From the NCBI GenBank assembly GCA_949283575.1, contig CASDSU010000028.1:62001-126000 (forward strand): a stretch of DNA of 64,000 nucleotides. Direction: 5' to 3'. Within the stretch, counting starts at the first letter, position 1; each line of letters starts with the position of its first letter. Below are positions 1 to 8,606 of the stretch, one piece after another. The translations under genes and the position numbers were made by a program. Under the pieces are notes generated by a model. That model searched no databases and was not told the origin of the DNA. It saw nothing but the letters and a program-made list of their open reading frames with translations. The stretch comes from an uncultured Eubacteriales bacterium. GTDB taxonomy: Bacteria; Bacillota; Clostridia; TANB77; UBA1234.

Positions 1-78
1 TACAGCGGTTTTATGACCGATGCTAGGCAATTTTTCAAACTCCTCTATCAACTTTTCAATTGATGCACTAAACCCCAT
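1..78 (-). CDS. recR: Recombination protein RecR, N-terminal fragment
   Basis: Partial gene cut by the window edge. The 26 visible residues begin MGFSASIEKLIEEFEKLP and continue SIGHKTAV, matching the start of RecR, where the helix-hairpin-helix motif reads LPGIGPKTA. RecR loads or assists RecA at gaps together with RecO/RecF. It follows ybaB closely in the same direction, the standard dnaX-ybaB-recR order of Firmicutes, which supports the call despite the short length. Confidence 0.85.
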   Translation of the reverse strand, partial: MGFSASIEKLIEEFEKLPSIGHKTAV

Positions 79-99
79 TTTTAAAACCCCTTATTTATA

Positions 100-447
100 T
101 TAAAGTAATGAATTTAAACCAGTAGGAATATTAAATTTCTTCATTTCTTCTTCCATTAAATTCTCAGCTTTTTTAATACCTTCATTAACAGCTGTCATTA
201 TTAAATCTTGAAGCATTTCAACATCATCTTTATCCATTACATCTGGACTAATTTTAATAGCCTTAATTGTTTTTTTACCAGTCATAGTAACAGTAACAGC
301 TCCACCACCACTTGTAATATCAAACTCTTTTGCTTCTATCTCAGAATGAGTTTTCATCATATCCTCTTGCATTTGTTTTGCTTGTCTTAAAAGTTGATTC
401 ATGTTGTTTCCTCCACCCATTCCTGGATAACCATTAAATCTTGCCAT
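100..447 (-). CDS. ybaB: YbaB/EbfC nucleoid-associated protein
   Basis: A 115-residue protein of normal family length. YbaB/EbfC proteins are small dimeric DNA-binding proteins with a tweezer-like fold. Family features visible are the Met/Gly/Asn-rich start, the helix with QAKQMQEDM, the central GGGAVTVTMTGKK strand region and the C-terminal helix of acidic and basic residues. It lies between dnaX and recR in the same direction, the usual operon order, so a link to replication/repair is inferred from context. Confidence 0.95.
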   Translation of the reverse strand: MARFNGYPGMGGGNNMNQLLRQAKQMQEDMMKTHSEIEAKEFDITSGGGAVTVTMTGKKTIKAIKISPDVMDKDDVEMLQDLIMTAVNEGIKKAENLMEEEMKKFNIPTGLNSLL

Positions 448-496
448 TTTTATCTCTTCCTTTCAAATATATATTTTATTTTATAGTAATCTTGCT

Positions 497-1924
497 TTAA
501 AAAACATACTTTATCTTCATTTCTTTATTGAACGCTTTCTTTATCATTTCTTTAATAACAATCTTGCTTTCATCTTTTTGCATATATTGTTTATTCACTT
601 CATCAAGCGTTTTACTAAAAATAATATGAACTAAATCTTCATCAACTTTCTTGATTTCTGCATTTTTTAATATCGTATGCATAATCATTTTGCGATTTTC
701 TTTAAGTAAATTAAGAACTTCTTCTTTATTCTTGTCATTTGCTGAAAATACTTTTTCTGAAGGAACTGCAGATGTAGTAACATTACTAGCATTTTGATTT
801 GAGACTTGTTTAACAACCGAATTCGTATTATTTAAAGTAGTACTTAAAGTTATTCTAATAAGTCCCGTTTCAAATATAACTTCCTTATCAGTTGCCCATT
901 TCATACTATTTTGAAGCAAAGAAATTTCTGTTATCAATTCAAGCAATCTTTCCTTTGTACAATTATTAATTAAAGCTTGCATTTTAGCTTTTTCCTCATC
1001 CTTGTACACTACTAAATTATCAGAAATCTGAAGCATTAGCAAGTCTCTTATAAATTTAATTAATTCCCATGTAAAAACATCCAAATCTTTACCTGAATTG
1101 ATCAAATTTTCTGAATCTTGCAATACCTTAGCCGCATCCATATCTAATATATTTTTTGTAATTTCCAATAAATAATCAATCTCTGGAATTCCAACCAATT
1201 CACGAATTTGATCTTCACTAATTTTTTCACTTCCATCAGCAATACATCTCTCTAAAATACTTATCGCATCACGCATTGCACCATCAGACATTTTAGCAAT
1301 TATTTTAAGCGCTCCATCCTCAATTTCAATATTAGACTCGGCACAAATAATTTTTAATCTTTTGATAATATCATCTATCGATATTCTTTTAAAATCAAAT
1401 CTTTGGCATCTTGAAAGAATTGTCACTGGAAGTTTCTGTGGTTCCGTTGTAGCAAGTATAAAAATAACATGCTTCGGAGGTTCTTCCAAGGTCTTAAGAA
1501 GCGCATTAAATGCTCCTGTAGATAGCATGTGTACCTCGTCTATTATATATACTCTATATTTTCCACTTGTTGGAATAAATTCAACTTCTTCACGAATATC
1601 ACGAATATTATCAACACCATTATTTGATGCAGCATCAATTTCGCTAATATCAATCAAAGAACCCTCCAACGCCTGCTTACAAATTTCACACTCATTACAA
1701 GGTTCTCCATCAATTGGATTTAAACAATTAACCGCTCTTGCAAGAATTTTAGCGGTCGTGGTTTTCCCACTACCTCTTCCACCGCTAAACAAATAAGCAT
1801 GTGCAACCCTTGAATTTTTTATTTGATTTTTTAATGTTTTTGTAATATGTTCTTGTCCCACCATATCTCTGAAATTATGTGGTCTAAATTTTCTGTATAA
1901 TGCGACATATGCCAACTTGTTCAC
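497..1924 (-). CDS. dnaX: DNA polymerase III subunit gamma/tau
   Basis: A 475-residue clamp-loader ATPase. It begins with the family signature ALYRKFRPHNFRDMVGQEHI, then a P-loop SGGRGSGKTTTAK, a four-Cys zinc module (CLNP...CNECEIC), Walker B IIDEVHML and the sensor LATTEPQKLP. The C-terminal tau-type region (after about residue 370) is short and poorly conserved, as usual in small Firmicutes. It loads the beta clamp and bridges polymerase and helicase. The SRP RNA gene lies just upstream and ybaB/recR downstream, the classic scr-dnaX-yaaK-recR arrangement. Confidence 0.97.
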   Translation of the reverse strand: MNKLAYVALYRKFRPHNFRDMVGQEHITKTLKNQIKNSRVAHAYLFSGGRGSGKTTTAKILARAVNCLNPIDGEPCNECEICKQALEGSLIDISEIDAASNNGVDNIRDIREEVEFIPTSGKYRVYIIDEVHMLSTGAFNALLKTLEEPPKHVIFILATTEPQKLPVTILSRCQRFDFKRISIDDIIKRLKIICAESNIEIEDGALKIIAKMSDGAMRDAISILERCIADGSEKISEDQIRELVGIPEIDYLLEITKNILDMDAAKVLQDSENLINSGKDLDVFTWELIKFIRDLLMLQISDNLVVYKDEEKAKMQALINNCTKERLLELITEISLLQNSMKWATDKEVIFETGLIRITLSTTLNNTNSVVKQVSNQNASNVTTSAVPSEKVFSANDKNKEEVLNLLKENRKMIMHTILKNAEIKKVDEDLVHIIFSKTLDEVNKQYMQKDESKIVIKEMIKKAFNKEMKIKYVF

Positions 1925-1993
1925 CTCCTAAAAATAAGCTCAAAATTAGAGCTTTGCACCAATTAATATGCAAAAAAATACCATAAACTATGC

Positions 1994-2090
1994 TTATATG
2001 AATGGTGCATCACAAAAAAGAATCTACTTATTGCTGCTTCCTTCCGGACCTGACAAGGTTCATAGCCTTTTATTGAACACCATTCATATA
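1994..2090 (-). ncRNA. ffs: Small bacterial signal recognition particle RNA (4.5S type)
   Basis: The minus strand carries the conserved SRP apical core GTCAGGTCCGGAAGGAAGCAG (split: GTCAGGTCCGG then AAGGAAGCAG) flanked by complementary ends TATGAATGGTG and CACCATTCATA that close a roughly 97-nt hairpin. This is the short form without an Alu domain. The RNA binds Ffh and FtsY for co-translational membrane targeting. It sits directly upstream of dnaX, as in Bacillus. Ends are estimated from the terminal helix. Confidence 0.95.
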
Positions 2091-2108
2091 AACACACTTT
2101 ACGGCATG

Positions 2109-2137
2109 ATTATATACTTTTTTCTCGATTTGTACAA
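2109..2137 (-). promoter_or_regulatory. Sigma-A promoter of the SRP RNA
   Basis: On the minus strand a TTGTAC -35 box (2132-2137) is followed after 17 nt by a perfect TATAAT -10 box (2109-2114), placing the start of transcription just ahead of the SRP RNA hairpin. Spacing and boxes are near consensus, fitting a strongly expressed RNA. Confidence 0.8.
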
Positions 2138-2154
2138 GGCAATTTTACCACAAT

Positions 2155-2192
2155 AAAAAAGAAAAGTAAAGCCCATTTTCACTTTACTTTTC
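2155..2192 (-). terminator. Rho-independent terminator after the 377-aa gene
   Basis: Minus-strand hairpin with arms AAAGTAAAG and CTTTACTTT, loop TGAAAATGGG, followed by TCTTTTTTATT. It lies 13 nt past the stop of the 2205-3338 gene. Confidence 0.75.
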
Positions 2193-2204
2193 AACTGTTT
2201 TTTA

Positions 2205-3338
2205 CTATGCTTTTGCAAATCTAGCTCTAAATTTATTCCATATCTTTTTTATCTTCGTAACAATATTGTTTTTATAGATTGCAACTGCCAATTTTTCATT
2301 TTTCCTATCCATAAAATCTATATAATATTCCTTTGCATCAAGCGGCGTAACTATTATTGCACCATCAATATAAAATACTCCTTGTTCATCATATTTAATA
2401 TCCAAGGTATAATTACTCTCTTTTGAAATTGTAACAACCCAATCAATAAGTTCTGTATTTTTAGAAGCATTAATATATGTAGCAGCATTTTCTTCAAATT
2501 CTTTTTTTATCGTTATATCGACTTTTTGATTATATATTTCACTAATTATATCTTTTTTATCTTTAGTATTTATAACATTTCTAAAGAAATGATATGCATC
2601 GATTATTTTAGCTTGAAACTCAGTAGCAGAAGGCTCGTCATATATTACTATATCCGTATTTTCAAATATAATATTTCCATCTTTCATTCCAAATTTACAA
2701 TCAAAAAAGTTAGTAACATTACTTATTGTAGCAAGCATTCTCTTATCTTTGCTAAGTTTCAAAATAGAATCATAATTTTCATAAAGCAAATGTTTATCCA
2801 TCTTTACATTTCTATAAAAATCGTTCCAATCTAACAAATCATCATATATATTAGCCGCAGTCCCAACATTTTCAAATGACAAATTTAAAGGTTCAATAAC
2901 AAATTTATCCTCAGAAACATGTTTTAAATTCAAACCACTATCAGCAAATTTCGCTATTTTACAAATTTCTTTAACATAATCCTTGTGTGGTATATATTTT
3001 GCTCTAACTTTTTGTTTTGTGGATTCTTTCGAAATTTGATACCACAAATATGACTTAATTAGCATTTCATCTGCATTTACAAGATAATTTTTTTCATCAA
3101 CTTCATAATAAAACCAATATAGTCTTTGTGATAGTTTTTCTAGCAATATGTTATAGATCGTTATATCAGGTGGCAAATTGGCATTATACAATAAAACATA
3201 CACATCCATCCATCTTGGCTCATCGCAGTTATTTCCTAAGATTGCAGAAATTTTCGAGCAATCTAAATCAACATATTCATAATTAACCAAACTTAGAATC
3301 TTACGTTTTTCTTCTTTTTGAAGACAGTCAAATTGCAT
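2205..3338 (-). CDS. Hypothetical protein, 377 aa
   Basis: I do not recognise a family. The protein is soluble (no signal peptide or membrane segment), rich in Asp, Lys, Tyr and Asn, with a basic C-terminus (KIKKIWNKFRARFAKA). Residues 60-110 are aromatic and helical; the last third reads like alternating strands. It has its own terminator and an isolated position between the H1-like gene (divergent) and the SRP RNA, so it is probably monocistronic. Base composition matches the neighbours, so there is no sign of recent transfer. Confidence 0.7.
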   Translation of the reverse strand: MQFDCLQKEEKRKILSLVNYEYVDLDCSKISAILGNNCDEPRWMDVYVLLYNANLPPDITIYNILLEKLSQRLYWFYYEVDEKNYLVNADEMLIKSYLWYQISKESTKQKVRAKYIPHKDYVKEICKIAKFADSGLNLKHVSEDKFVIEPLNLSFENVGTAANIYDDLLDWNDFYRNVKMDKHLLYENYDSILKLSKDKRMLATISNVTNFFDCKFGMKDGNIIFENTDIVIYDEPSATEFQAKIIDAYHFFRNVINTKDKKDIISEIYNQKVDITIKKEFEENAATYINASKNTELIDWVVTISKESNYTLDIKYDEQGVFYIDGAIIVTPLDAKEYYIDFMDRKNEKLAVAIYKNNIVTKIKKIWNKFRARFAKA

Positions 3339-3553
3339 ATATACTCACCACCTTATTTACAGATTATATTACATTTATTTTTCGAATACCAGTAAAATAA
3401 TAAATTTTTTTAGGATTTTAGTAGTCTAGTAGAACTAAGTTATTTATCAACAAAATTCATCAATTATTTACAAAAAAGTTAAAAAATTTTTGTTGTATTT
3501 ATAAAGTTATAATTTTTGTTGTATTCCGCCACACCAATAAAATTACACAATAT

Positions 3554-3581
3554 GTATACTAATGATTAGTGTACTAATCAT
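3554..3581. promoter_or_regulatory. Overlapping palindromes, candidate MarR operator
   Basis: Within the 380-bp gap ahead of the H1-like gene, ATGATTAGT and ACTAATCAT (3562-3581) form a palindrome with a 2-bp centre, overlapping GTATACTAAT/ATTAGTGTAC (3554-3573). The core TTAGTRTACTAA is the same as that found upstream of marR at 4564-4592. Shared regulation by the nearby MarR is inferred. The rest of this gap is very AT-rich with nothing else recognisable. Confidence 0.55.
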
Positions 3582-3719
3582 ATAATGTATTAAATTTTTT
3601 TCAACTTTTCTATTGCAAAAAATATCGAAATTAGTTATATTTTAAATATAGTTTAGGACTTCATGATTTAATTATATAACTTAATTATGAGTTTTTACAA
3701 AAGAAGGGGGGCTAATACG

Positions 3720-4064
3720 ATGCCAGTAGCAAAAAAACCTGCAGCTAAAAAAGTAGCTGCTAAACCAGTTGCTAAAAAAGCTGCTGCTAAACCAGCCGCT
3801 AAAAAAGTAGCTGCTAAACCAGCTGCTAAAAAAGTAGCTGCTAAACCAGCTGCTAAAAAGCCAGTTGCTAAAAAGCCAGTTGCTAAAAAAGTAGCTGCTA
3901 AACCAGCTGCTAAAAAGCCAGTTGCTAAAAAAGTAGCTGCTAAACCAGCTGCTAAAAAGCCAGTTGCTAAAAAAGTAGCTGCTAAACCAGCTGCTAAAAA
4001 AGTAGCTGCTAAACCAGCTGCTAAAAAAGCTGTTGCTAAAAAACCAGTAGCTAAAAAGAAATAG
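3720..4064 (+). CDS. Lys/Ala/Pro-rich repeat protein, histone H1-like
   Basis: A 114-residue, extremely basic protein made almost only of A, K, P and V in repeats such as KKVAAKPAAKK and KKPVAKK. I place the start at ATG 3720 (MPVAKK), preceded by AAGAAGGGGGG; an upstream in-frame ATG at 3687 lacks a ribosome binding site. Such proteins resemble the C-terminal tail of eukaryotic histone H1 and bacterial H1-like nucleoid proteins, and probably bind DNA or RNA through charge. The near-identical DNA repeats make length change by slippage likely. It is monocistronic, with a candidate MarR operator upstream. Confidence 0.85.
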   Translation: MPVAKKPAAKKVAAKPVAKKAAAKPAAKKVAAKPAAKKVAAKPAAKKPVAKKPVAKKVAAKPAAKKPVAKKVAAKPAAKKPVAKKVAAKPAAKKVAAKPAAKKAVAKKPVAKKK

Positions 4065-4075
4065 TAAGAAATATT

Positions 4076-4109
4076 AAGGAGAGTGATTAATCACTCTCCT
4101 TCTTTTTAT
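4076..4109 (+). terminator. Terminator, possibly bidirectional
   Basis: Perfect 26-bp palindrome with half-site AAGGAGAGTGATT followed by CTTTTTATTT. It ends the H1-like gene and may also end marR, which converges on it. Confidence 0.85.
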
Positions 4110-4119
4110 TTATCGTTAT

Positions 4120-4536
4120 TTACATTTTCTCTATATTTCTCATCATTTTTTCCAAAGAATCTTCTAGTTGTTTCATCTCTTTTTTAGTAAATCCTTTGTA
4201 TAAACTCTCTTCAAATTCATTCAATATTCTATTACATTGAACTACTGCCTTTTTACCCTCTGTCGTTATATATATTCTTTTATACTTTTGATTTTCTTCA
4301 TCTACAGCTTTGCGAATATATCCCATAATTTCCAATTTGTATAACCTTTCACTCATTGATGAATATCTAACGTTTAACAAAGTAGCAAGTTCATTCTGAG
4401 TTGCTCCATCATTTTTCTTTATAAGTGATAGTAATGATGCTTGTCCTTTTACCAAGTTATATTTTTCTAATCTTTTATCAACCTTATGATATTCTGCTTG
4501 TATTATATTTCTCAAATACATTCCTATATTTTTCAT
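4120..4536 (-). CDS. MarR family transcriptional regulator
   Basis: A 138-residue winged-helix regulator. The helix-turn-helix lies in GATQNELATLLNVRYSSMSERLYKLEIMGYI, followed by the wing with KRIYITTEGKK; dimerisation helices are at both ends. I take ATG 4536 (MKNIGMYL) because AAGGAGGAG precedes it at good spacing; an ATG at 4557 has none. MarR proteins usually repress themselves and a neighbour, often in response to small aromatic ligands. A strong palindrome lies 28-56 nt upstream and a related one precedes the H1-like gene, suggesting both as targets. Confidence 0.9.
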   Translation of the reverse strand: MKNIGMYLRNIIQAEYHKVDKRLEKYNLVKGQASLLSLIKKNDGATQNELATLLNVRYSSMSERLYKLEIMGYIRKAVDEENQKYKRIYITTEGKKAVVQCNRILNEFEESLYKGFTKKEMKQLEDSLEKMMRNIEKM

Positions 4537-4563
4537 ATTCTCCTCCTTGTCATACATAAAAAA

Positions 4564-4592
4564 GTTAGTATACTAATCATAAGTATACTAAC
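4564..4592. promoter_or_regulatory. Inverted repeat, candidate MarR autoregulatory operator
   Basis: GTTAGTATAC, 9 nt, GTATACTAAC is a perfect inverted repeat upstream of marR, containing the perfect palindrome TTAGTATACTAA (4565-4576). It matches the palindromes at 3554-3581. A looser relative, AAGTATACTATACTT (5125-5139), lies ahead of tadA. Confidence 0.6.
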
Positions 4593-4619
4593 TCATTTAA
4601 ATTTGTCAATATTTTGTTA

Positions 4620-5105
4620 TTAATTATTTGCATCATCTTTCTTGTTTTTTTCTTTATTTTTCTCTCTTAATTTCTTAAAAAAATCTTTCATTAGCTTTAT
4701 TGCATCAGATTCACATATACCTGACGTTACTGTAACTTCATGGTTATATATTACATCTTCTAAAATATTTATTTTAGATCCAACGCTACCAAATTTAGGT
4801 TCCATAGCACCTATATATAAATTTCTTATTCTAGCATTCATAATAGCACCAGCACACATGGCACAAGGCTCTATCGTTACATACATATCACAATCTTCCA
4901 AGCGCCACGCATCGAGTTTTTTACACGCTTTTTGTATCGCTAAAATTTCCGCATGTGCACAAGCCTGCTTTTTAGTTTCTCTTAAATTGTGCGCCCTTGC
5001 AATCACTTTTCCATCTTTAACTATTACAACTCCTATAGGAACCTCTTCTTTTTCAAATGCTTTCTGAGCCTCTTTCAATGCCAATTTCATGTATTCTTCA
5101 GGCAT
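4620..5105 (-). CDS. tadA: tRNA-specific adenosine deaminase TadA
   Basis: A 161-residue enzyme that converts A34 to inosine in tRNA-Arg(ACG). The zinc and catalytic motifs are HAE (in ACAHAEILAI) and PCAMCAGA. Start ATG 5105 (MPEEYMKLAL) follows AAAGGGGTG; an upstream in-frame start at 5168 has no ribosome site. It matches yaaJ, which in Bacillus precedes scr-dnaX. Its tRNA-Arg(ACG) substrate is also in this window. Inosine reads CGU, CGC and CGA but not CGG, which bears on the CGG anomaly described in the findings. Confidence 0.96.
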   Translation of the reverse strand: MPEEYMKLALKEAQKAFEKEEVPIGVVIVKDGKVIARAHNLRETKKQACAHAEILAIQKACKKLDAWRLEDCDMYVTIEPCAMCAGAIMNARIRNLYIGAMEPKFGSVGSKINILEDVIYNHEVTVTSGICESDAIKLMKDFFKKLREKNKEKNKKDDANN

Positions 5106-5237
5106 ATTTTCACCCCTTTTTATTAAGTATACTATACTTTTACACAAATGTATACTTAGACAAGCCAAAGCTAATAATTATGTAAATCTATAGTATAATA
5201 CGCATTGATGATAAATTTATAGTGCCGTCCGAAACTT

Positions 5238-5255
5238 CGGAGGCATGAGCCTCCG
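5238..5255 (+). promoter_or_regulatory. GC-rich hairpin in the leader of the 131-aa gene
   Basis: CGGAGGC, ATGA, GCCTCCG forms a tight 7-bp stem 36 nt ahead of the start codon at 5291. No U-tract follows, so it is not a standard terminator; mRNA stability or translational control are possible roles. Confidence 0.4.
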
Positions 5256-5290
5256 ATATTGCACATCAACTATATTTAGGAGGTTCTTTC

Positions 5291-5686
5291 ATGAGAGTTG
5301 AGAGAAAGCCTATCGAAAGCTTTGATACGGAAAAAGCTATGTTTGGACATATTACTTTGGACAAATTAGCCATTCCCGAAACTGTAAAAGTGACGTTACT
5401 CGGTGAACCGATTATTCCTGAATCATTCAACATATATGGACACCCCAATTTCACAGAGGAGCAGGACATGCTCTTTATGTTTAAGCGCGAAGAACTCACG
5501 AGACAAAATTGCGGTAAACACACTCCGTTGGAAGCAGAAATCGCTTATGAAGAGAGCTTTTTCGACGTACCTAGACATACTTTTGATACAATTGCTGGCA
5601 TTAAAGATTCTCTAAAGAACATTTCTACTTTAAACGAAATGTTGCAAAACAGGCGCATCTTCCGCAAAGCTCATGAAGATAAGTGA
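5291..5686 (+). CDS. Hypothetical protein, 131 aa, atypical composition
   Basis: Not recognised. Start ATG 5291 follows TAGGAGG at good spacing. The protein is soluble, acidic and helical toward the C-terminus, with no motif I can assign. Codon use is clearly more GC-rich (CCC, CGC, GAC, TTC) than neighbouring genes. It belongs to a set of five isolated genes with this property in the window (also 13490-14080, 16050-16454, 25347-25550, 48922-50376), suggesting transfer from another genome. Confidence 0.7.
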   Translation: MRVERKPIESFDTEKAMFGHITLDKLAIPETVKVTLLGEPIIPESFNIYGHPNFTEEQDMLFMFKREELTRQNCGKHTPLEAEIAYEESFFDVPRHTFDTIAGIKDSLKNISTLNEMLQNRRIFRKAHEDK

Positions 5687-5836
5687 CTGTACGAATTCAT
5701 GCTTTTCGGCTGTTTCCGTCTTGACCAGTTTGGTCAGATTTGGTCAGTTGAAAAAACTTCAAAAGGTAAGCTTCGAACTAATGGAAAGGTTTAGAATTAC
5801 GAAGCTTTTGCAAAGAATAATAGCGAAGGTTTTACT

Positions 5837-6161
5837 ATGACATTAGGTGGAGGATATTCTATTCTTACTGCAAATTCTGTTTGTCCTTGTTGCGGTAAAC
5901 TTCTCACAATTGATGATGTTAAAAACAAACCATGCGTATACATTGGCGGCGACATCATAATGGGCTGGCGAAAGCGTGTCATATCAATTGAATGGCAAGA
6001 AAATTATAAGACATTTGATATGGATAGACTTTTCAGTGCAGAAGATGTTACCAAATGGAAAATGCGGAAAACGTGGAATTCATGCTTGGGGTTTTGAAAA
6101 AGCATTTAAATATCTCAAAAAAGTATTAGAGACTGTGAATCCCAACTACTCAAAGTGGTAA
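5837..6161 (+). CDS. Small Cys-motif protein, split by a +1 shift at CGG
   Basis: Read through, this gives a 107-aa protein with a CPCCGK motif near residue 16 and a helical C-terminus (HAWGFEKAFKYLKKVLE). In the first frame the reading ends early at TGA 6095. Codon 77 is CGG (6065-6067); omitting its C moves into the frame that continues to TAA 6159 and joins WKM to GKRGIHAWGF. The site is ATG-CGG-A. GAAGG at about 7 nt precedes ATG 5837. Function unknown. It is one of six genes with the same type of break. Confidence 0.6.
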
Positions 6162-6178
6162 TTTATTTTACTAAAAAA

Positions 6179-6219
6179 ACACCCTCTCGGAATCAATTTC
6201 CTCCTGAGGGTGTTTTTTT
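6179..6219 (+). terminator. Rho-independent terminator
   Basis: Arms ACACCCTC and GAGGGTGT followed by seven T. It ends the split 107-aa gene just before the oppositely oriented tRNA-Arg. Confidence 0.85.
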
Positions 6220-6221
6220 GG

Positions 6222-6295
6222 TGCGCCCGAAGGGAATTGAACCCCCGACCTCTCCCTTAGGAGGGGAGCGCTCTATCCAACTGAGCTACGAACGC
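6222..6295 (-). tRNA. tRNA-Arg (anticodon CCT)
   Basis: The 74-nt cloverleaf has acceptor stem GCGTTCG/CGGGCGC, anticodon arm CTCCC-CTCCTAA-GGGAG giving anticodon CCT (reads AGG), and T-arm GGGGG-TTCAATT-CCCTT. No CCA is encoded. The loop has the normal seven bases, so it is not an obvious frameshift-suppressor tRNA. Confidence 0.95.
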
Positions 6296-6404
6296 ATTTG
6301 CATCACTTTTGCATTATATTATAAAGTAATGCGTATTTCAATTTTTACTATTGATTTTTTTCAAATTTTCTATATAATATTTTATTATGACGGGTTTGTC
6401 ACAT

Positions 6405-6450
<46 letters not shown>

Positions 6451-6581
6451 TTTGATTTTTTATAATCTTTATATATCAAGGGATTCGGGAGATGGGTTTC
6501 AAGTTTTCCCCCGAAATTCCCCTTAAATATATTTTTAAATAGAAAATGTTATAATTGGCTTTATAATATTTTCTTATATAT

Positions 6582-6658
6582 GCAGCTGTAGCTTAATTGG
6601 ATAGAGCATTCGGCTACGAACCGAAAGGTTGCAGGTTCAAGTCCTGTCAGCTGCACCA
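6582..6658 (+). tRNA. tRNA-Arg (anticodon ACG)
   Basis: Intact tRNA with acceptor GCAGCTG/CAGCTGC, anticodon arm TTCGG-CTACGAA-CCGAA, T-arm GCAGG-TTCAAGT-CCTGT and an encoded CCA. After TadA editing the anticodon ICG reads CGU, CGC and CGA. A tyrosine integrase lies immediately downstream, so the 3' end of this gene is the probable attachment site. Confidence 0.96.
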
Positions 6659-6684
6659 CAGTTCTCAAGCAGTTTTGAGAACTT

Positions 6685-8049
6685 TTATTTTTTTCTTAAC
6701 AAAGAATTTTTTTCCCTTATTTTGAGTATTTTTCCCCTGAGATTTATCTTCATGTATTCTTTCAAATTCTTTCTTCTTTCTTCTGTAATATGAATATAAT
6801 AGAAGTCTGTTGTTTCAAATTCAGAATGTCCCATTAGTTCTTTTAAAACTTCTCTATCCATACCTTTTTCGCTATTTAAAGTTGCAAAAGAATGTCGAAG
6901 TCCATATACTGTCATGTGTTCTAAACCATACTTTTTAATAAATTTTGGCATCTTATTTGTTAATCTTTCTGGAACAAATGGTGTTCCTTCTGTATTTAAA
7001 AATACATATTCGGATTCATCTCATTTTTTACCTTGTTTTTTATAGTTTTGCATTTTATCGTTTTTAAATTTTACTAACATTGCTTTTAATCTAGGTGCAA
7101 TAGGAATAACTCTATAACTTTCATCAGTTTTTAAATCATCATCTCTACATTCATGACCTATTATATTCATATCATCATATAAGGTTACATCTTTATAAGC
7201 ATTTTCTACCGTAATAAGGTTATTTTCAAATGAAACACATTTCCATTTTAAGCCACAACCTTCTTCTGGTCGCATTCCTGTTTGCAATAAAGTTGAATAT
7301 AATAATGCAAATTCTCTGCCATCCTTTTCAAAATAGTCTAGCCATACACTTTGTCTTTCCTCTGTTAAATAAGGTATCTTTGCCTTTGTAGCTCTCTTTT
7401 TCTTTGGGAATTTTAATGCAAGATTAGGAACTTTATCAATTAATTTCCTTTCATCTTTTGCATATACCAATATACATTTTATAAGTAAATACAAATCTTT
7501 TGCCATTCTTGGAGTATCTTTTCTTTTAGCATTGATATAATCTTCTATTAGTTCTTTACTCATATCTGCAACATGATATTCTTTAAAATCTGGAACAATA
7601 TGAGCCTGTATAGAATTAACATAGGCTTCTACAGTTTTAGGACTAATTGTTTTATTGGTAGCAGGATTTACTTGCCTTTTTTTCCAATTAACCCATTCCC
7701 TTGCAATATTGGGAAATAATGTATAATCATCAGCCAACTCAATTATTTTTCTTTTTGCTTTTTCTTCTTTAAATTCCTCAAACTGATCAAGCTCTTTTGC
7801 ACATTCATCAGAAAATACTTTTTCAGAATGAACTTGTTTTTGTATTTTAAAATATATATTAGCAATTTCTTCGCCTAGTCTTTGTCTTGCTTCTTTTTCT
7901 GTTTTGGCTGTTCTTGACAGCCTTGGATTTTTTTCTACTCCTTCCATTATTGCTGTTAAGTCGAGTGTAACCCTTGCCTCAAAACTATTTGCTTTTGCTC
8001 TGACTGTAACAGTTCCTTTTGGTGCTCTTTGTCTATTTATTTTTTCCAT
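6685..8049 (-). pseudogene. Tyrosine-type integrase interrupted by one in-frame TGA
   Basis: A site-specific recombinase of about 454 residues: N-terminal arm-binding region, SAM-like core-binding domain (NSIQAHIVPDFKEYHVADM), catalytic Arg in TGMRPEEGCGL, then HxxR in YGLRHSFAT, and GHSEFETTDFYYI with the Tyr region. A TGA at 7021-7023 splits it after QNYKKQGKK; the downstream sequence (DESEYVFLNTEG) stays in the same frame up to 6685. It is either a nonsense mutant or needs readthrough. Its place beside tRNA-Arg(ACG) is typical of integrative elements; AAGGAAGG lies before ATG 8049. Confidence 0.85.
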
Positions 8050-8176
8050 TTTAACTCCTTCCTTATCGGTGTTAGAAAAAATTTAATAGTTAAAAGAGTC
8101 GAACCTATTATCAAGAAAATTATAACGTATTCTCAATAAAAAGTTAGCCCTTTGCTTTAAATTTTTCCCCTTATTT

Positions 8177-8382
8177 TTAGTAGTGGTAATTGCCATATTC
8201 ACCACAATTTTCTGCAAACCACTTTGGTAAGAGTTCTTTGTTAATAATTATTTTTTTTTGAATCTAACAGCTGGAAATCCTTTAACTTTGACTAATTGCA
8301 ACATAAGATTTCTATCAATTCCAAGCATCATTCTTGCTTCATCAACTGTTATTCCAATTTTTATATCTTCATTATTATTCAT
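8177..8382 (-). pseudogene. Excisionase-like HTH protein with frameshift in an A9 run
   Basis: From ATG 8382 (ribosome site GGTGG) the frame reads a short helix-turn-helix protein (VDEARMMLGIDRNLMLQLVK, then GFPAVRFKKK) like Tn916-type Xis proteins. At a run of nine A (minus strand) the frame hits TAA; one more A would continue IIINKELLPKWFAENC to a stop at 8177. Transcriptional slippage, mutation or a homopolymer error are all possible. Position between integrase and repressor fits an excisionase. Confidence 0.6.
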
Positions 8383-8606
8383 AATAACCACCAAAAAACA
8401 AGCCATTTCTGACTTGTTTCCTTTCTAAATTTTATTTCCATTTTACTTTTTTAGGAACAACATAAGATACTTTATCTTTATAATCATCTCTTATTCTATA
8501 TTCCTTTGTTCTATCATGAAATTTATAAATACTAGAATTCCAATTTCTAAAAGCTCTATTACTTATATATGATAAAATATATCAGCAATCTATTGTAACA
8601 GACAGA

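Noticed and set aside
1968-2156. Short plus-strand ORF
   Set aside because: It lies across the SRP RNA and its promoter; no ribosome site or protein-like composition.
7021-7023. Genome-wide reassignment of TGA to Trp
   Set aside because: Only this one TGA interrupts a gene; TGA is used as a normal stop at 5684-5686 and Trp is read from TGG throughout.
8432-8581. Minus-strand open frame ending VSYVVPKKVKWK
   Set aside because: It has protein-like composition but no start codon or ribosome site; probably a remnant in the accessory region.
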